Source: JBAXEO01 sp964541375 (GTDB taxonomy: Bacteria > Actinomycetota > Coriobacteriia > Anaerosomatales > JAAXUF01). From it: a stretch of 10,031 bases of DNA. The stretch covers positions 1-10,031 of the forward strand of contig CAZIPT010000082.1 of the NCBI GenBank assembly GCA_964541375.1, read 5' to 3'. The notes under the pieces were generated by a model. The model had not been told where the DNA came from. It made no database searches and saw only the letters and a program-made list of their open reading frames with translations. Of the stretch, positions 1 through 5,952 are shown in pieces (the stretch's first letter is position 1; each line of letters starts with the position of its first letter). The translations under genes and the position numbers were made by a program.

Positions 1-88
1 CCGTGAGCGCACACACCACCAGGATCAACAGGACGAGCGACGCTACGAGCGCACCTCTTGGGCGCCCCAGCCTGCCGGCAAACGACAT
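1..88 (-). CDS. Start of an exported protein of unknown function (partial)
   Basis: Twenty-nine codons are visible before the gene runs off the left edge. The start is an ATG at 88-86, chosen because GAAGGAGG lies 7 nt upstream, the best ribosome binding site in the window. The peptide begins MSFAGRLGRPRG, with three arginines, and continues into a hydrophobic stretch (ALVASLVLLILVVCAL). This is the n-region and h-region of a Sec signal peptide or an N-terminal membrane anchor. The cysteine near residue 26 is preceded by Val-Val, so it is not a canonical lipobox. The function cannot be read from this fragment. It lies downstream of, and on the same strand as, the multiheme cytochrome gene with a 371-nt spacer, so it may have its own promoter. 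Given the neighbours, another secreted cytochrome or surface protein is plausible, but that is inference. Confidence 0.75.
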   Translation of the reverse strand, partial: MSFAGRLGRPRGALVASLVLLILVVCALT

Positions 89-95
89 CCCTCGG

Positions 96-103
96 CCTCC
101 TTC
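96..103 (-). promoter_or_regulatory. Strong Shine-Dalgarno site of the left-edge gene
   Basis: Read on the minus strand this is GAAGGAGG, almost the full anti-16S complement, 7 nt from the ATG at 88. It fixes the start of the truncated gene at the left edge. It contrasts with the cytochrome gene, which has no comparable site directly before its ATG. Confidence 0.8.
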
Positions 104-320
104 GACCTGAACCCGATTCCAGCACGCGCGATCCAGTAGGTACGATGCGCGCCGACGCGTGTTTCGCGCTCGCGCGACGTCATCGAGCGGACTCGTCCGC
201 GCTCAGTATGAAGATACCCCTGCTCCGCATCTCTCCCACCAGAACAGCTCGCACGATGACGGTCCCGCTTCAGTCCTGAGCGCAACAGAAGCAGGCCTGC
301 CAACAGCCTCTGCTTAAGTA

Positions 321-349
321 ATTGTAACGCGGACTTGTGACACGGAGTA
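321..349 (-). promoter_or_regulatory. Weak candidate promoter for the left-edge gene
   Basis: On the minus strand TACAAT (326-321) matches the sigma-70/SigA -10 consensus at five of six bases and sits in the only AT-rich stretch of the spacer. The hexamer 17 nt upstream (TACTCC) is a poor -35, so the call rests on the -10 alone. It would give a leader of about 220 nt before the ATG at 88. Confidence 0.25.
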
Positions 350-459
350 CGCGACCGTCCCCTGTCGCGGCGGAGGCGCGGTCAGGAGTGCCGGGTGCGG
401 TCTTCTCGGCGAGTGAATGAGGAGGTCGCGGGCGGCGGACTCGCCCAGAAGGCGCGTCG

Positions 460-3400
460 CTAGCCGGGGCCCGGGTTGTGGACGTTGTTCGAGCCCACAC
501 CGGAGTAGTCGCTGCCATGGCAGCTGTAGCAGTCCCGCGTCAGGTCCGAGGCGTAGTGCCCGGCGGCCGGCGGAAGCTTGAGGCCGTATCGGCTGGTCGA
601 GTTGTAGACGGTCCGGCTGATGCCCTCGATGACCGCCGTACCCGAGCCGGTGGTGATGTTGATGTAGGCGTCGGACGAAGGCGCGGCCGGGTTGGTGCCC
701 TGAGCGGTGACGTCGGCAGTGGTGTGGCACAGGAAGCAGAAGCGGCGGCGACCCGCGACGCTCGTCATGTCGATCTCACCGGCTCCATCACCGATGGCGG
801 TGACCTGGCTGTTGTTCATCGTCATGACCAGAATGCCGTCGGCGGACCCTGATCCGTGCGGGTTGTGGCAGTCGTAGCACGGCAGTCCGCTGCCGGCGGG
901 AAGCGTGCCGGTGGGACTCTGGATCTTGTGGCCGAAGTTGTCCTGGCTGGTCTGAGTCGCAAGACCGCCGTTGTCGCTGGGATAGTAGCGCTTGATGTTG
1001 CGAATGCTCTCCGCCGGGCCATCGGCGTCGTGACACTCGAAGCAGCTCCCGAAGTTCGTCTCCGAGAAGGTCCCCAGCACCGAGTCGTACGTGTTCGAGC
1101 TGCCGTGGACGTCGTGGCAGTTGATGCACAGGCCGCCCGCGAAGCCCATGCCCGGCCTTCGAACCGTCGAGCTCCGGTGGATCCCGTTGGCGCTGTCGTA
1201 AACGGTCTTGCCTGGCCACGCGCCGGATACCGGGTAGCCGCTGGCGTTGCGGGTGTACGGCAACGTGCCCGCGGCCGAATGGCACGCTTCGCACACGGTG
1301 TTGTTGTTGCCGGTGACAGACGCCCCGTTGATCTTGGGATCGTCGGCGGGGTTGGCCGCATCGAACACGCCCAGCAGCGGGGCGTACTTCGAGCCGTGGT
1401 CGTCGTGACACTCGGGGCAGGAGACGGGACCGGTGACTCCGCCCACCGTGCCGGTGAGCCTCCAGTGAGGCTTGGATGTCGCGTCATAGGTCGACTTGTC
1501 GTTGAGCGTCGCGTTCGCCTGGGTGACCGTGAACGGGACGTAGATGGTGGAGCTCACGGTGTAGGTGGGCGGCGCCTGGTCGTGGCACTTCAGGCAGAAG
1601 GTCACCTTGTCGTTGTCGGAGGTGTAGGCGGTCGCGTTGTAGCCGTTTTCCGGGTCGGTGACCTTGGCCGTCGTCTTGTTGACCACGTGGGCGTTGTGGC
1701 AGCTCTCGCACTCGACGCTGTTGCCGCCCACCGCCTCGACCGGATGCGTGCTCGCGAGCTGGAACTGCGCCCACACGCGCTCGGAAGCCGCGGACATGTC
1801 TGCCGCGTCATACCAGTCGCGGTTGGCCTTGATCTTCTGGACGCCTCCCAGAAGGTCGGTCTGCGCGCTGTGACAGCGGTAGCAGTGCCGTTCCTGCAGC
1901 GGGTCGACCGCGGGGCTGCCCAGCGCCGAGAGGATCCTGCGCGGAGCCGACCAGTGGGTGCCGAAGCGCGCCCGGACGGCGTCTGAGGTCTGGAAGACCC
2001 GGGCCTGCTCGTCGTTGTGGCACTTCGAGCAGTTGGCGCTGAAGGAATCCGCCTCGTACTTCGATGTCGCGTAGTAGTCATGAGCCGAGGCGCCAAACTG
2101 GTTCGGGCCGCTGCCGGCCGCGATCTTGGGCGTGGCGGTCGAGCCGTCGTTGAACTGCTCGGTGCCCATCCCCTGCTTCGTGCGGCTCGAGGCGTGGCAG
2201 CCGGTGCATATGCCGGCGTCCTTCGTCGAGTCGTAGTCGGTCGAGACGCCTGAGGGGTTGTTCGAGGCGATGTCGGAACGCAGGTTGGAGGCCGAGAACC
2301 CGTTGGACTTGTCGTGGTCCACATGGCAGCTCAGGCAGTAGACGTTGTCCAGCGACGTCGGGTAGCTGCCTGCCGCGAATGCCTTGTCACCGTCGTAGGT
2401 GGTCGCATCGCCCAGGACGTGGTGGTACACCGTCGCGTTGTTCGAGCCCTTCTTGGCGCCCGAGTCGTCCTCCATGTAGGACTGGTAGGTGGTGTGACAC
2501 TGATAGCAGTCGATCCCGCCGGCGCTGTTCACGCCGCCGTCCGGGTTGTGCACGTTGCCGCCGATGCCGGAGTAGTCACTGCCGTGGCATCCGTAGCACG
2601 ACATGATGTCGGCCGTCCGATGCCCGACCACGTCTGACAGCCTGAGGTCGTTCACGCCGCTGGTAGCATCGCGCGAAAGGCCCACTACCCTCTTGCCGGC
2701 GGAAGCGCCAACAGACAACGTCGAGGCCACGGAGTCCCACCCGGCCGCGGTGTCCGCCGTGGTGTGACACGTGAAGCAGAACTCCCGCACGCGATGCCCT
2801 TCGCCGGCGGCCGTCGTGGTTCCCAGACTCCGACCCAGTGCGTCGGAGAGGAGTTGCTTGTTGTTTCGGCTGGAGCCATGGGGGTTGTGACACTCGTAGC
2901 ACGGAAGCGGGGCGCCAACCGGAAGCGACGCGCCCGAGCTGCGAATCCGATGGCCGGAGCCGATGAAACCCGCGGCGACAAACCGCCTGATGTCGGTGGG
3001 CGCGGTCGAGAGCTCGCTGGGCGTGGAACCGCCGTGGCAGTAGAAGCACGCGGCGGCGTAGGTCCCATTCGCCTGGTCGTCGGCGAGGGTGGCCAACGTG
3101 GTCGGCCGGAAGGTGCGCATCAGCCCGTCGTAGCCGTTGGATCCGCGGTGGGCTGCGTGGCAGTACAGGCAAGAACCCTTGGGGCGATTGTCCTGTGACG
3201 CCGAGGCGGGAATCGCCGAGTGAGCATTGGCCGCGGGATCCCGGTAGACCGTGGGACCCGGGAAGGTGCCCAGCACCGGGTATCCGGTCGCATCGCGCGT
3301 GGGGGCCGATGCCGAGGGGTAGCCCGGGCCGTACCAGTCGTCGGCCTCGTTGTGACAGGCCTCGCACCAGGAGTTGCTGGTCGTGGTGGGCTCGACGCTG

Positions 3401-5568
3401 CCGCTGAGCGTGGTGATCTTCTTGGTGGGCAACTTGGGATTGGCTGTCGAGTCGCGGTGGAACGAGTGGCAGCCGGCGCAGTCGTTGGTGAGTTGCGACG
3501 CGACCCGCGTCGCGGGCAGCGTCTCGTTGGGGGCCCACTCGAGGGAATGCCCGCTCGCCTGACCAAATGAGTCCCGGCCGGTCTTGACGTTCGCGTCACC
3601 GCCACCCTTGCCGTGGCAGTTGGAGCAGACGGCGTCCTGACCTTCTGACGGGCTTCCCGTGTTGCGCAGGAGCTTGTCGGCGACGGCCGAGTGGGGCGCA
3701 TGGCACCAGGCGCAGTAGGCCGTATCGCCCGTTGAGGGCTGGTGCGGATCGGTCACCCAGGTCGAGTACGCCGCCATGCTGGGTATGGAGGCGGCCGAGT
3801 CGTTGCCCGCCGCGTCATAGGCGACCACCTTGTAGTAGTAGGTCTGCGCGGGAGCGCCTGTGGTGTCGCTTAACGAAGGCGATTCCGAGGCGGTCGCCAC
3901 GCCTACCTTCACGTAGATGCCGCTGGAGCCCACCGCGCGCAGTACGCGGTAGCCGGTCACGCGCACGTTGTCAGACGACTTGGTCCACGTCAGGTAGACG
4001 ACGGTCGGAGCCGAGTTGCCGCCCACGGCCACCACGTCGCGCGGGGTCGACGGCGGCTCGGTGTCAACGACCGCGGTGGATACCGTGAACGTGCTGCCCG
4101 TGTTGTCGCTCTCCGTAAGGCTTTCCATGTCGGTGTAGCTCGCCGCGGTGATCTCGCCGGTCATGGTCTGACCGTCGGTCGCCGCAGGGTCGACGTCGTA
4201 CACGACAAGGTACGCGCGCACGGTGCTGTCGATCGTCTGATCGGCCAGGTCGATGGTCGCGACCGCCCCCGTGAAGGTGCCGCTGCCGACACTCGCATCG
4301 GCGCCGTCGATGACGCCGTTGGCGTTGGCGTCGGTGTAGATGTCCACCGCCGAGATCAACGCTGTGCCCGTCTTGGTGACGGTCACCGTGTGAAGCGTGC
4401 CGGGGGTGCCTCCCGCAGTCTGCCGAGTGGTGAACTGGTCGACCGGGACGTCTCGCTTACCCGGCGCGACCTTGGCCGGCGCGGGGTCGGCAGGACCGTC
4501 CCCTATGACGAACGCCGTGTGGCGGACGGTGAAGCTGTTGCCGGTATCGTCGTTGTCGGTGAGCACATCGATTCCGGCATAGTCGCCGCCCGCGATGCGT
4601 ACGTTGGCGTTCGCGGTGCCGCCGGTCGCGGCGGTCGCCGAGAAGGAGTAGACGACAAAGTAGTTCTTCAGCGTCGCGTCGACTAGTTCGCCCGAGGTGA
4701 GCGTGACAACCGAAGTGGTGCCGGAGAACGTTCCAGACGTTGTGTTGAGCTTGGTGTCGATTCCCGGGTCGAACGTTCCGTTGAAGTTGGCGTCGCGGTA
4801 GATGTCGACGCCCGAGATCGTGGCCGAAGGGATACCGGTGCCGGTGTTGGTGACCGTGATCTTGCCCACGATCGACGGTTCGGTGCCGGTGGTGCGCTGA
4901 AGTGAGAAGCCGTCGACCGACACGTCTGACTGGCCAACAGTGACGTCAGAGGCAGCGGGGTCGTTTCCATCCCCGATGACCACCGTGGTGGGGACGTACT
5001 CCACCTCGACGTACACCTGTGTGACGAAGCTGTTGCCGATCCAGGCGCCATCGGCGACAGACCGGATACCCACCTGGAGATTCCTCAGGTTGGCTGCGGT
5101 CCAGCCACCGGACGGGGGTGGAATCACCATCGAGCTCAACGTGTTGAAGTCCAGAGACGCCCGGTTGGTCGTGTCCCACGTCACTCCGGATCCGGTGTAG
5201 TCGTATCCAAAGTTGAACCGCTCGCCCGTGGCGACACGGGCAAACACCTTGACCGTGGAAATCGTGCCGACGCCCACCACGGGATCGCTCAGCCCCACAA
5301 CAAACGCGTCGTTGGGCGTGTTGGTCCAAACGTAGGTCTTGGCGCCGTCGTGGGCGTCCCAAGGATCGTCGATCGCCGCGTGGATGGTGTCTTCCCATGC
5401 GATGGACCACGTGCCGCTGGATGTGGTCGAGTTGGGGTAGAGACGCTGTGTGGCTGCTTGAGCCTGAAGCACGTAGAAGCCCAGCAATGCCGCTGCAGCG
5501 ACGACAGCAAGGACGCCCCACGTCACAAGGGGGCGTTTCCTCCACCAGCTGCGTACGACGGCTACCAT
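460..5568 (-). CDS. Secreted 23-heme cytochrome c with calcium-loop and FN3 domains
   Basis: The protein has 1702 residues. Residues 1-38 form a signal peptide: WWRKR, a hydrophobic core, then AQA before a likely cleavage site. Residues 40-190 are a beta-rich domain. Two tandem domains (about 194-340 and 352-495) each hold an EF-hand-like loop (259-271 and 413-424). Residues 502-595 are one FN3 domain. Residues 619-1684 carry 23 CXXCH motifs, about one per 46 residues, and every cysteine lies in one of them. Conserved histidines between motifs (GHRIRS, GHKIQS, AGHYAS) are probable distal ligands, so bis-His low-potential hemes are expected. Pairs such as CYECHNPHGSS are typical of doubled-CXXCH families. 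No C-terminal anchor or LPXTG is seen. The likely role is extracellular electron transfer. The ATG at 5568 is preferred because it directly precedes the signal peptide. A longer in-frame version from TTG at 5661 lacks a ribosome site and adds a Cys-Cys pair. The exact function is inference. Confidence 0.93.
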   Translation of the reverse strand: MVAVVRSWWRKRPLVTWGVLAVVAAAALLGFYVLQAQAATQRLYPNSTTSSGTWSIAWEDTIHAAIDDPWDAHDGAKTYVWTNTPNDAFVVGLSDPVVGVGTISTVKVFARVATGERFNFGYDYTGSGVTWDTTNRASLDFNTLSSMVIPPPSGGWTAANLRNLQVGIRSVADGAWIGNSFVTQVYVEVEYVPTTVVIGDGNDPAASDVTVGQSDVSVDGFSLQRTTGTEPSIVGKITVTNTGTGIPSATISGVDIYRDANFNGTFDPGIDTKLNTTSGTFSGTTSVVTLTSGELVDATLKNYFVVYSFSATAATGGTANANVRIAGGDYAGIDVLTDNDDTGNSFTVRHTAFVIGDGPADPAPAKVAPGKRDVPVDQFTTRQTAGGTPGTLHTVTVTKTGTALISAVDIYTDANANGVIDGADASVGSGTFTGAVATIDLADQTIDSTVRAYLVVYDVDPAATDGQTMTGEITAASYTDMESLTESDNTGSTFTVSTAVVDTEPPSTPRDVVAVGGNSAPTVVYLTWTKSSDNVRVTGYRVLRAVGSSGIYVKVGVATASESPSLSDTTGAPAQTYYYKVVAYDAAGNDSAASIPSMAAYSTWVTDPHQPSTGDTAYCAWCHAPHSAVADKLLRNTGSPSEGQDAVCSNCHGKGGGDANVKTGRDSFGQASGHSLEWAPNETLPATRVASQLTNDCAGCHSFHRDSTANPKLPTKKITTLSGSVEPTTTSNSWCEACHNEADDWYGPGYPSASAPTRDATGYPVLGTFPGPTVYRDPAANAHSAIPASASQDNRPKGSCLYCHAAHRGSNGYDGLMRTFRPTTLATLADDQANGTYAAACFYCHGGSTPSELSTAPTDIRRFVAAGFIGSGHRIRSSGASLPVGAPLPCYECHNPHGSSRNNKQLLSDALGRSLGTTTAAGEGHRVREFCFTCHTTADTAAGWDSVASTLSVGASAGKRVVGLSRDATSGVNDLRLSDVVGHRTADIMSCYGCHGSDYSGIGGNVHNPDGGVNSAGGIDCYQCHTTYQSYMEDDSGAKKGSNNATVYHHVLGDATTYDGDKAFAAGSYPTSLDNVYCLSCHVDHDKSNGFSASNLRSDIASNNPSGVSTDYDSTKDAGICTGCHASSRTKQGMGTEQFNDGSTATPKIAAGSGPNQFGASAHDYYATSKYEADSFSANCSKCHNDEQARVFQTSDAVRARFGTHWSAPRRILSALGSPAVDPLQERHCYRCHSAQTDLLGGVQKIKANRDWYDAADMSAASERVWAQFQLASTHPVEAVGGNSVECESCHNAHVVNKTTAKVTDPENGYNATAYTSDNDKVTFCLKCHDQAPPTYTVSSTIYVPFTVTQANATLNDKSTYDATSKPHWRLTGTVGGVTGPVSCPECHDDHGSKYAPLLGVFDAANPADDPKINGASVTGNNNTVCEACHSAAGTLPYTRNASGYPVSGAWPGKTVYDSANGIHRSSTVRRPGMGFAGGLCINCHDVHGSSNTYDSVLGTFSETNFGSCFECHDADGPAESIRNIKRYYPSDNGGLATQTSQDNFGHKIQSPTGTLPAGSGLPCYDCHNPHGSGSADGILVMTMNNSQVTAIGDGAGEIDMTSVAGRRRFCFLCHTTADVTAQGTNPAAPSSDAYINITTGSGTAVIEGISRTVYNSTSRYGLKLPPAAGHYASDLTRDCYSCHGSDYSGVGSNNVHNPGPG
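463..1710 (-). repeat. Second nine-heme module (hemes 15-23)
   Basis: Heme motifs, given as the plus-strand span of each five-codon motif, are at 1696-1710, 1582-1596, 1405-1419, 1279-1293, 1114-1128, 1030-1044, 865-879, 724-738 and 517-531. The order and surroundings match hemes 1-9. The shared blocks are CEACH followed by GYPV and a Trp or Phe-Pro-Gly loop, CXXCHxxH followed by GSNxYD, GHxI with LPAG or LPVG before CYxCHNPHGS, FCFxCHTTAD, and GH before CYxCHGSDYSG and NVHNP. The protein stops right after the last NVHNP, so the C-terminus is a clean module end. Confidence 0.85.
1711..2531 (-). other. Five-heme linker between the duplicated modules (hemes 10-14)
   Basis: Motifs CYQCH, CLSCH, CTGCH, CSKCH and CYRCH lie at 2494-2508, 2323-2337, 2194-2208, 2017-2031 and 1870-1884. 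This stretch has no obvious counterpart in the flanking modules. It contains further free histidines (VYHHV, SAHDYY, GTHW, STHPVE) that could serve as distal ligands. It probably continues the heme chain between the two modules without a break. Confidence 0.7.
2532..3714 (-). repeat. First nine-heme module (hemes 1-9)
   Basis: Motifs lie at 3700-3714, 3613-3627, 3466-3480, 3352-3366, 3157-3171, 3034-3048, 2887-2901, 2764-2778 and 2584-2598. Spacing between successive motifs is 29, 49, 38, 65, 41, 49, 41 and 60 residues. The second copy has 38, 59, 42, 55, 28, 55, 47 and 69. The two copies are offset by about 670-690 residues and clearly diverged, so the duplication is old. Confidence 0.85.
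4065..4989 (-). repeat. Tandem calcium-loop domains of the cytochrome
   Basis: Two units of about 145 residues each begin with a VIGDG motif (codons at 4989 and 4515) and end with DN-x-TG-(N/S)-x-FTV. Each has an internal VDIY-(R/T)-DAN-x-NG segment. The DANFNGTFDP and DANANGVIDG segments have Asp/Asn at positions 1, 3 and 5, Gly at 6 and Asp at 9 of an EF-hand-like loop, so calcium binding is likely. I do not recognise a named family. The location between the secretion signal and the hemes suggests a spacer or surface-binding role. Confidence 0.65.
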
Positions 5569-5615
5569 CTTGGCCCAGCCGCCGCGGCAACACGGCACGT
5601 TGAACGATCGATCAT
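5562..5615 (-). CDS. Possible 17-residue leader peptide overlapping the cytochrome start
   Basis: An ATG at 5615-5613 opens a 17-codon frame (MIDRSTCRVAAAAGPRW). Its TAG stop at 5564-5562 overlaps the first two codons of the cytochrome in another frame. GAGAGG lies 7 nt before this ATG (5623-5628), whereas the cytochrome ATG has no ribosome site of its own (GGCTGGGCCAAG precedes it). This is the geometry of translational coupling. The peptide has no recognisable motif. A chance open frame in GC-rich DNA remains a real alternative. Confidence 0.3.
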   Translation of the reverse strand: MIDRSTCRVAAAAGPRW

Positions 5616-5624
5616 CAATCAGCC

Positions 5625-5652
5625 TCTCAAAGCAACTAGTCCAGCCCTGAGA
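5625..5652 (-). promoter_or_regulatory. Leader hairpin covering a ribosome binding site
   Basis: On the minus strand TCTCAGGGC (5652-5644) pairs with GCTTTGAGA (5633-5625) over 9 bp, including two G-U pairs, around a 10-nt loop. The 3' arm contains most of the GAGAGG at 5623-5628 that precedes the possible leader peptide, so folding would hide that site. A second, bulged inverted repeat (GATTGCGCAAATC, 5663-5651) touches the 5' arm by two bases and could compete with it. Confidence 0.35.
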
Positions 5653-5722
5653 TTTGCGCAATCCGGGGTGTTTATGGGGGCGCCCTCTTTGCTCCTCGCG
5701 CGGCCTTCGGTCTCAACGCGTC

Positions 5723-5756
5723 GTATGTCGTGCTTGTGGCATGCATCGTGACATAC
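5723..5756 (-). promoter_or_regulatory. Inverted repeat in the cytochrome leader
   Basis: GTATGTC (5723-5729) and GACATAC (5750-5756) form perfect 7-bp arms around 20 nt, with possible extra pairing inside. It could be a leader stem or an operator. It matches no riboswitch I can name. Confidence 0.35.
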
Positions 5757-5770
5757 ATGCTCAGCTAACA

Positions 5771-5784
5771 ATTCTACGATAGAA
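5771..5784 (-). promoter_or_regulatory. Candidate -10 box overlapping a small palindrome
   Basis: TAGAAT on the minus strand (5776-5771) matches the sigma-70/SigA -10 consensus at five of six bases. It overlaps a perfect 5-bp palindrome, TTCTA-CGA-TAGAA (5772-5784). No good -35 is visible 16-19 nt upstream, so a primary promoter needing an activator, or a repressor operator, are both possible. The position, about 200 nt before the cytochrome ATG and downstream of the protease terminator, is where its promoter is expected. Confidence 0.25.
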
Positions 5785-5886
5785 GAGACACTTCCTACCA
5801 GCGCGAACTATGTCTGTATCGGCAGGTAGGCGCGTGTACCCAAGACCACGGCCCGAGAAGGGTCGCTTCCCACCTCAGAACAGATC

Positions 5887-5915
5887 TGAGCCCTCGCCGG
5901 CGGAGCGAGGGCTCA
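5887..5915 (-). terminator. Hairpin terminator of the protease gene
   Basis: TGAGCCCTCGC (5887-5897) and GCGAGGGCTCA (5905-5915) form an uninterrupted 11-bp GC-rich stem with a 7-nt loop, 37 nt after the protease stop. On the minus strand it is followed by GATCTGTTCTG, which is only partly T-rich, so termination may be incomplete or assisted. The strong stem directly after a stop codon makes a terminator the best reading. It argues that protease and cytochrome are mostly separate transcripts. Confidence 0.75.
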
Positions 5916-5952
5916 ATCACGCGAATATGATGCCTGCCGAGAAGCTCCCCGG

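Larger units (their letters stand above)
89..459 (-). other. Intergenic spacer between the cytochrome and the left-edge gene
   Basis: The 371 nt hold no convincing gene; the short open frames here are compositionally random and arginine-rich. Just after the cytochrome stop there is a short GC-rich inverted repeat (GGGCG/CGCCC). A 6-bp hairpin (CGCGAC/GTCGCG with an 8-nt loop) lies at 350-369. Neither is followed by a T-run on the minus strand, so no clear intrinsic terminator is seen. An AT-rich island at 313-327, in an otherwise GC-rich spacer, is the only promoter-like stretch. A small bulged hairpin is possible around 184-204. Confidence 0.6.
5569..5952 (-). other. Intergenic region between the protease and the cytochrome
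   Basis: The 384 nt contain, in transcription order, the protease terminator (5887-5915), a promoter-like AT-rich patch near 5771-5784, an inverted repeat (5723-5756), the self-complementary GGGCGCCC near 5678-5685, and the leader hairpin over GAGAGG. Apart from the doubtful leader peptide no gene is seen. I looked for the conserved c-di-GMP-I (GEMM) riboswitch core, which occurs before some Geobacter cytochrome genes, and did not find it. Confidence 0.6.

Noticed and set aside
43..303. Open frame of 86 codons in the left spacer
   Set aside because: It overlaps the start of the left-edge gene, which has a far better ribosome site and signal peptide, and it shows no domain or membrane pattern.
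270..518. Open frame of 82 codons across the cytochrome stop
   Set aside because: It overlaps the last heme codons in another frame and is low-complexity Arg/Pro/Thr-rich.
856..1986. Long plus-strand open frame of 376 codons antisense to the cytochrome
   Set aside because: It is Arg/Val/Ala/Gly-rich with no recognisable motif and lies wholly opposite a gene with 23 conserved heme motifs. Such frames are expected in GC-rich DNA.
2576..3538. Minus-strand open frame of 320 codons in another frame of the cytochrome
   Set aside because: It overlaps hemes 3-9 in a different frame and is a composition-driven Arg/Pro/His-rich translation.
5569..5661. Upstream extension of the cytochrome to a TTG at 5661
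   Set aside because: There is no ribosome site before the TTG, and the extension places 31 residues including Cys-Cys before a typical signal peptide. The ATG at 5568 starts directly at the n-region.
5350..5751. Plus-strand open frame of 133 codons across the cytochrome start
   Set aside because: It runs antisense through the signal peptide and leader, with no ribosome site of note and no recognisable domain.
5569..5886. c-di-GMP-I (GEMM) riboswitch upstream of the cytochrome
   Set aside because: I looked because such switches precede some Geobacter cytochrome genes, but the conserved core segments are absent on the minus strand.
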